Assembly: GCA_023253235.1 (NCBI GenBank)
Contig: JALRHE010000011.1
Location: forward strand, 1 to 5,242
Direction: 5' to 3'
Length of the DNA stretch: 5,242 nt
Source: Steroidobacteraceae bacterium
Lineage (GTDB): Bacteria > Pseudomonadota > Gammaproteobacteria > Steroidobacterales > Steroidobacteraceae
Below, piece by piece: positions 5,184-5,242 of the stretch. A model generated the notes under the pieces. That model was not told the DNA's origin. It made no database searches and saw only the letters and a list, made by a program, of their open reading frames with translations. How positions within the stretch are numbered: the first letter of the stretch is position 1; each line of letters starts with the position of its first letter. The position numbers were made by a program, and so were the translations under genes.

Positions 5184-5242
5184 ATGTTTTATTTATACAT
5201 CAAAACACATAATAAAACCGGTATAAAATACCTAGGCAAAAC
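5184..5242 (+). CDS. GIY-YIG-type homing endonuclease, N-terminal fragment running off the window
   Basis: Nineteen codons plus two bases are present: MFYLYIKTHNKTGIKYLGK. This matches the start of phage GIY-YIG-type endonucleases. The first strand FYLYIKTHN stands where GIY lies, and KYLGK takes the place of YIG about ten residues later, a variant common in T4-like and related marine phages. GIY-YIG enzymes cut DNA with a single metal and spread their own gene into uncut copies by homing. The catalytic Arg and Glu expected further on lie beyond the window, so activity cannot be judged. The start is supported by AGGAG nine bases upstream. Codons are AT-rich (AAA, TTA, ATA, TAT), unlike the bacterial genes here. 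With so little sequence, another phage protein sharing this opening cannot be ruled out. Confidence 0.65.
   Translation, partial: MFYLYIKTHNKTGIKYLGK

Larger units (their letters stand above)
5112..5199. repeat. 12-bp perfect inverted repeat enclosing the endonuclease leader
   Basis: TGTATAAATAAA (5112-5123) is the exact reverse complement of TTTATTTATACA (5188-5199), with a 64-base loop between. One arm contains the late promoter; the other covers codons 2-6 of the endonuclease gene, next to the ATG. In a transcript starting upstream, the arms could pair and hinder initiation; a late transcript starting near 5127 would lack the first arm. Confidence 0.75.
5111..5242 (+). mobile_element. Left end of a T4-like phage homing-endonuclease cassette (partial)
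   Basis: This 132-base segment carries an exact T4-type late promoter, a structured leader, a ribosome binding site and the start of a GIY-YIG-type reading frame, all on the plus strand and all unlike the host in composition. Such a package is typical of free-standing homing endonuclease genes in T4-like phages. Whether it is integrated next to rpsI or joined by an assembly error is open. Confidence 0.6.

Noticed and set aside
5222..5230. TATAAAATA as a second late promoter
   Set aside because: It has an extra A compared with the TATAAATA octamer and lies inside the endonuclease coding sequence.
5107..5242. Group I intron or intein inside rpsI
   Set aside because: The endonuclease frame is on the strand opposite to rpsI, so it could not be removed by splicing of the rpsI transcript. 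A stop codon interrupts the S9 frame, which rules out an intein, and I see no group I core elements in the 132 bases.

Overview
The window is a GC-rich (about 60%) bacterial chromosomal segment of gammaproteobacterial type, ending in 132 bases of AT-rich (33% GC), phage-like DNA. The gammaproteobacterial assignment rests on gene order. A ygfB-pepP pair runs leftward, divergent from a rightward set holding a small coiled-coil gene (TIGR02449 type), zapA, 6S RNA and 5-formyltetrahydrofolate cyclo-ligase. This is the arrangement known from Escherichia and Pseudomonas. I cannot name a genus.

Layout. Bases 1-1150 (minus) hold PepP without its C-terminus, overlapped by ygfB (1128-1697, minus). A 58-base divergent intergenic region follows, with a near-consensus sigma-70 promoter so close to the next ATG that the message looks leaderless. 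Then come the coiled-coil gene (1756-1995), zapA (1992-2315), 6S RNA (about 2347-2539), the cyclo-ligase (2558-3175) and an EVE/PUA-like protein (3172-3636), joined by ATGA overlaps or short gaps. A separate small unit with its own promoter and terminator encodes a 22-residue lysine/alanine peptide (3740-3808). rpiA (3920-4579) follows with a strong terminator. On the minus strand are tRNA-Gln(CTG) (4638-4711) and rpsI, encoding ribosomal protein S9 (from 4751).

The striking part is the right end. S9 can be read up to residue 12 or 13 of the usual protein, near base 5107-5111, and then similarity stops. No start codon follows before an in-frame stop at 5165-5167, and the expected upstream partner rplM is absent. 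The DNA beyond the junction has an exact T4-type late promoter, TATAAATA. A ribosome binding site and the first 19 codons of a GIY-YIG-type homing endonuclease follow. The late promoter lies inside one arm of a perfect 12-bp inverted repeat whose other arm covers codons 2-6 of the endonuclease gene. That matches the logic known for T4 I-TevI, soc and e: read-through transcripts fold and block translation, whereas late transcripts start past the first arm and are translated. Whether this is a real insertion into rpsI or a chimeric joint between bacterial and phage DNA cannot be decided from the window. A chimera or contig-end artefact is a serious possibility.

Functionally the bacterial part is housekeeping: proline-specific peptide turnover, division-ring assembly, RNA polymerase control by 6S RNA, folate salvage, the pentose phosphate pathway and translation.
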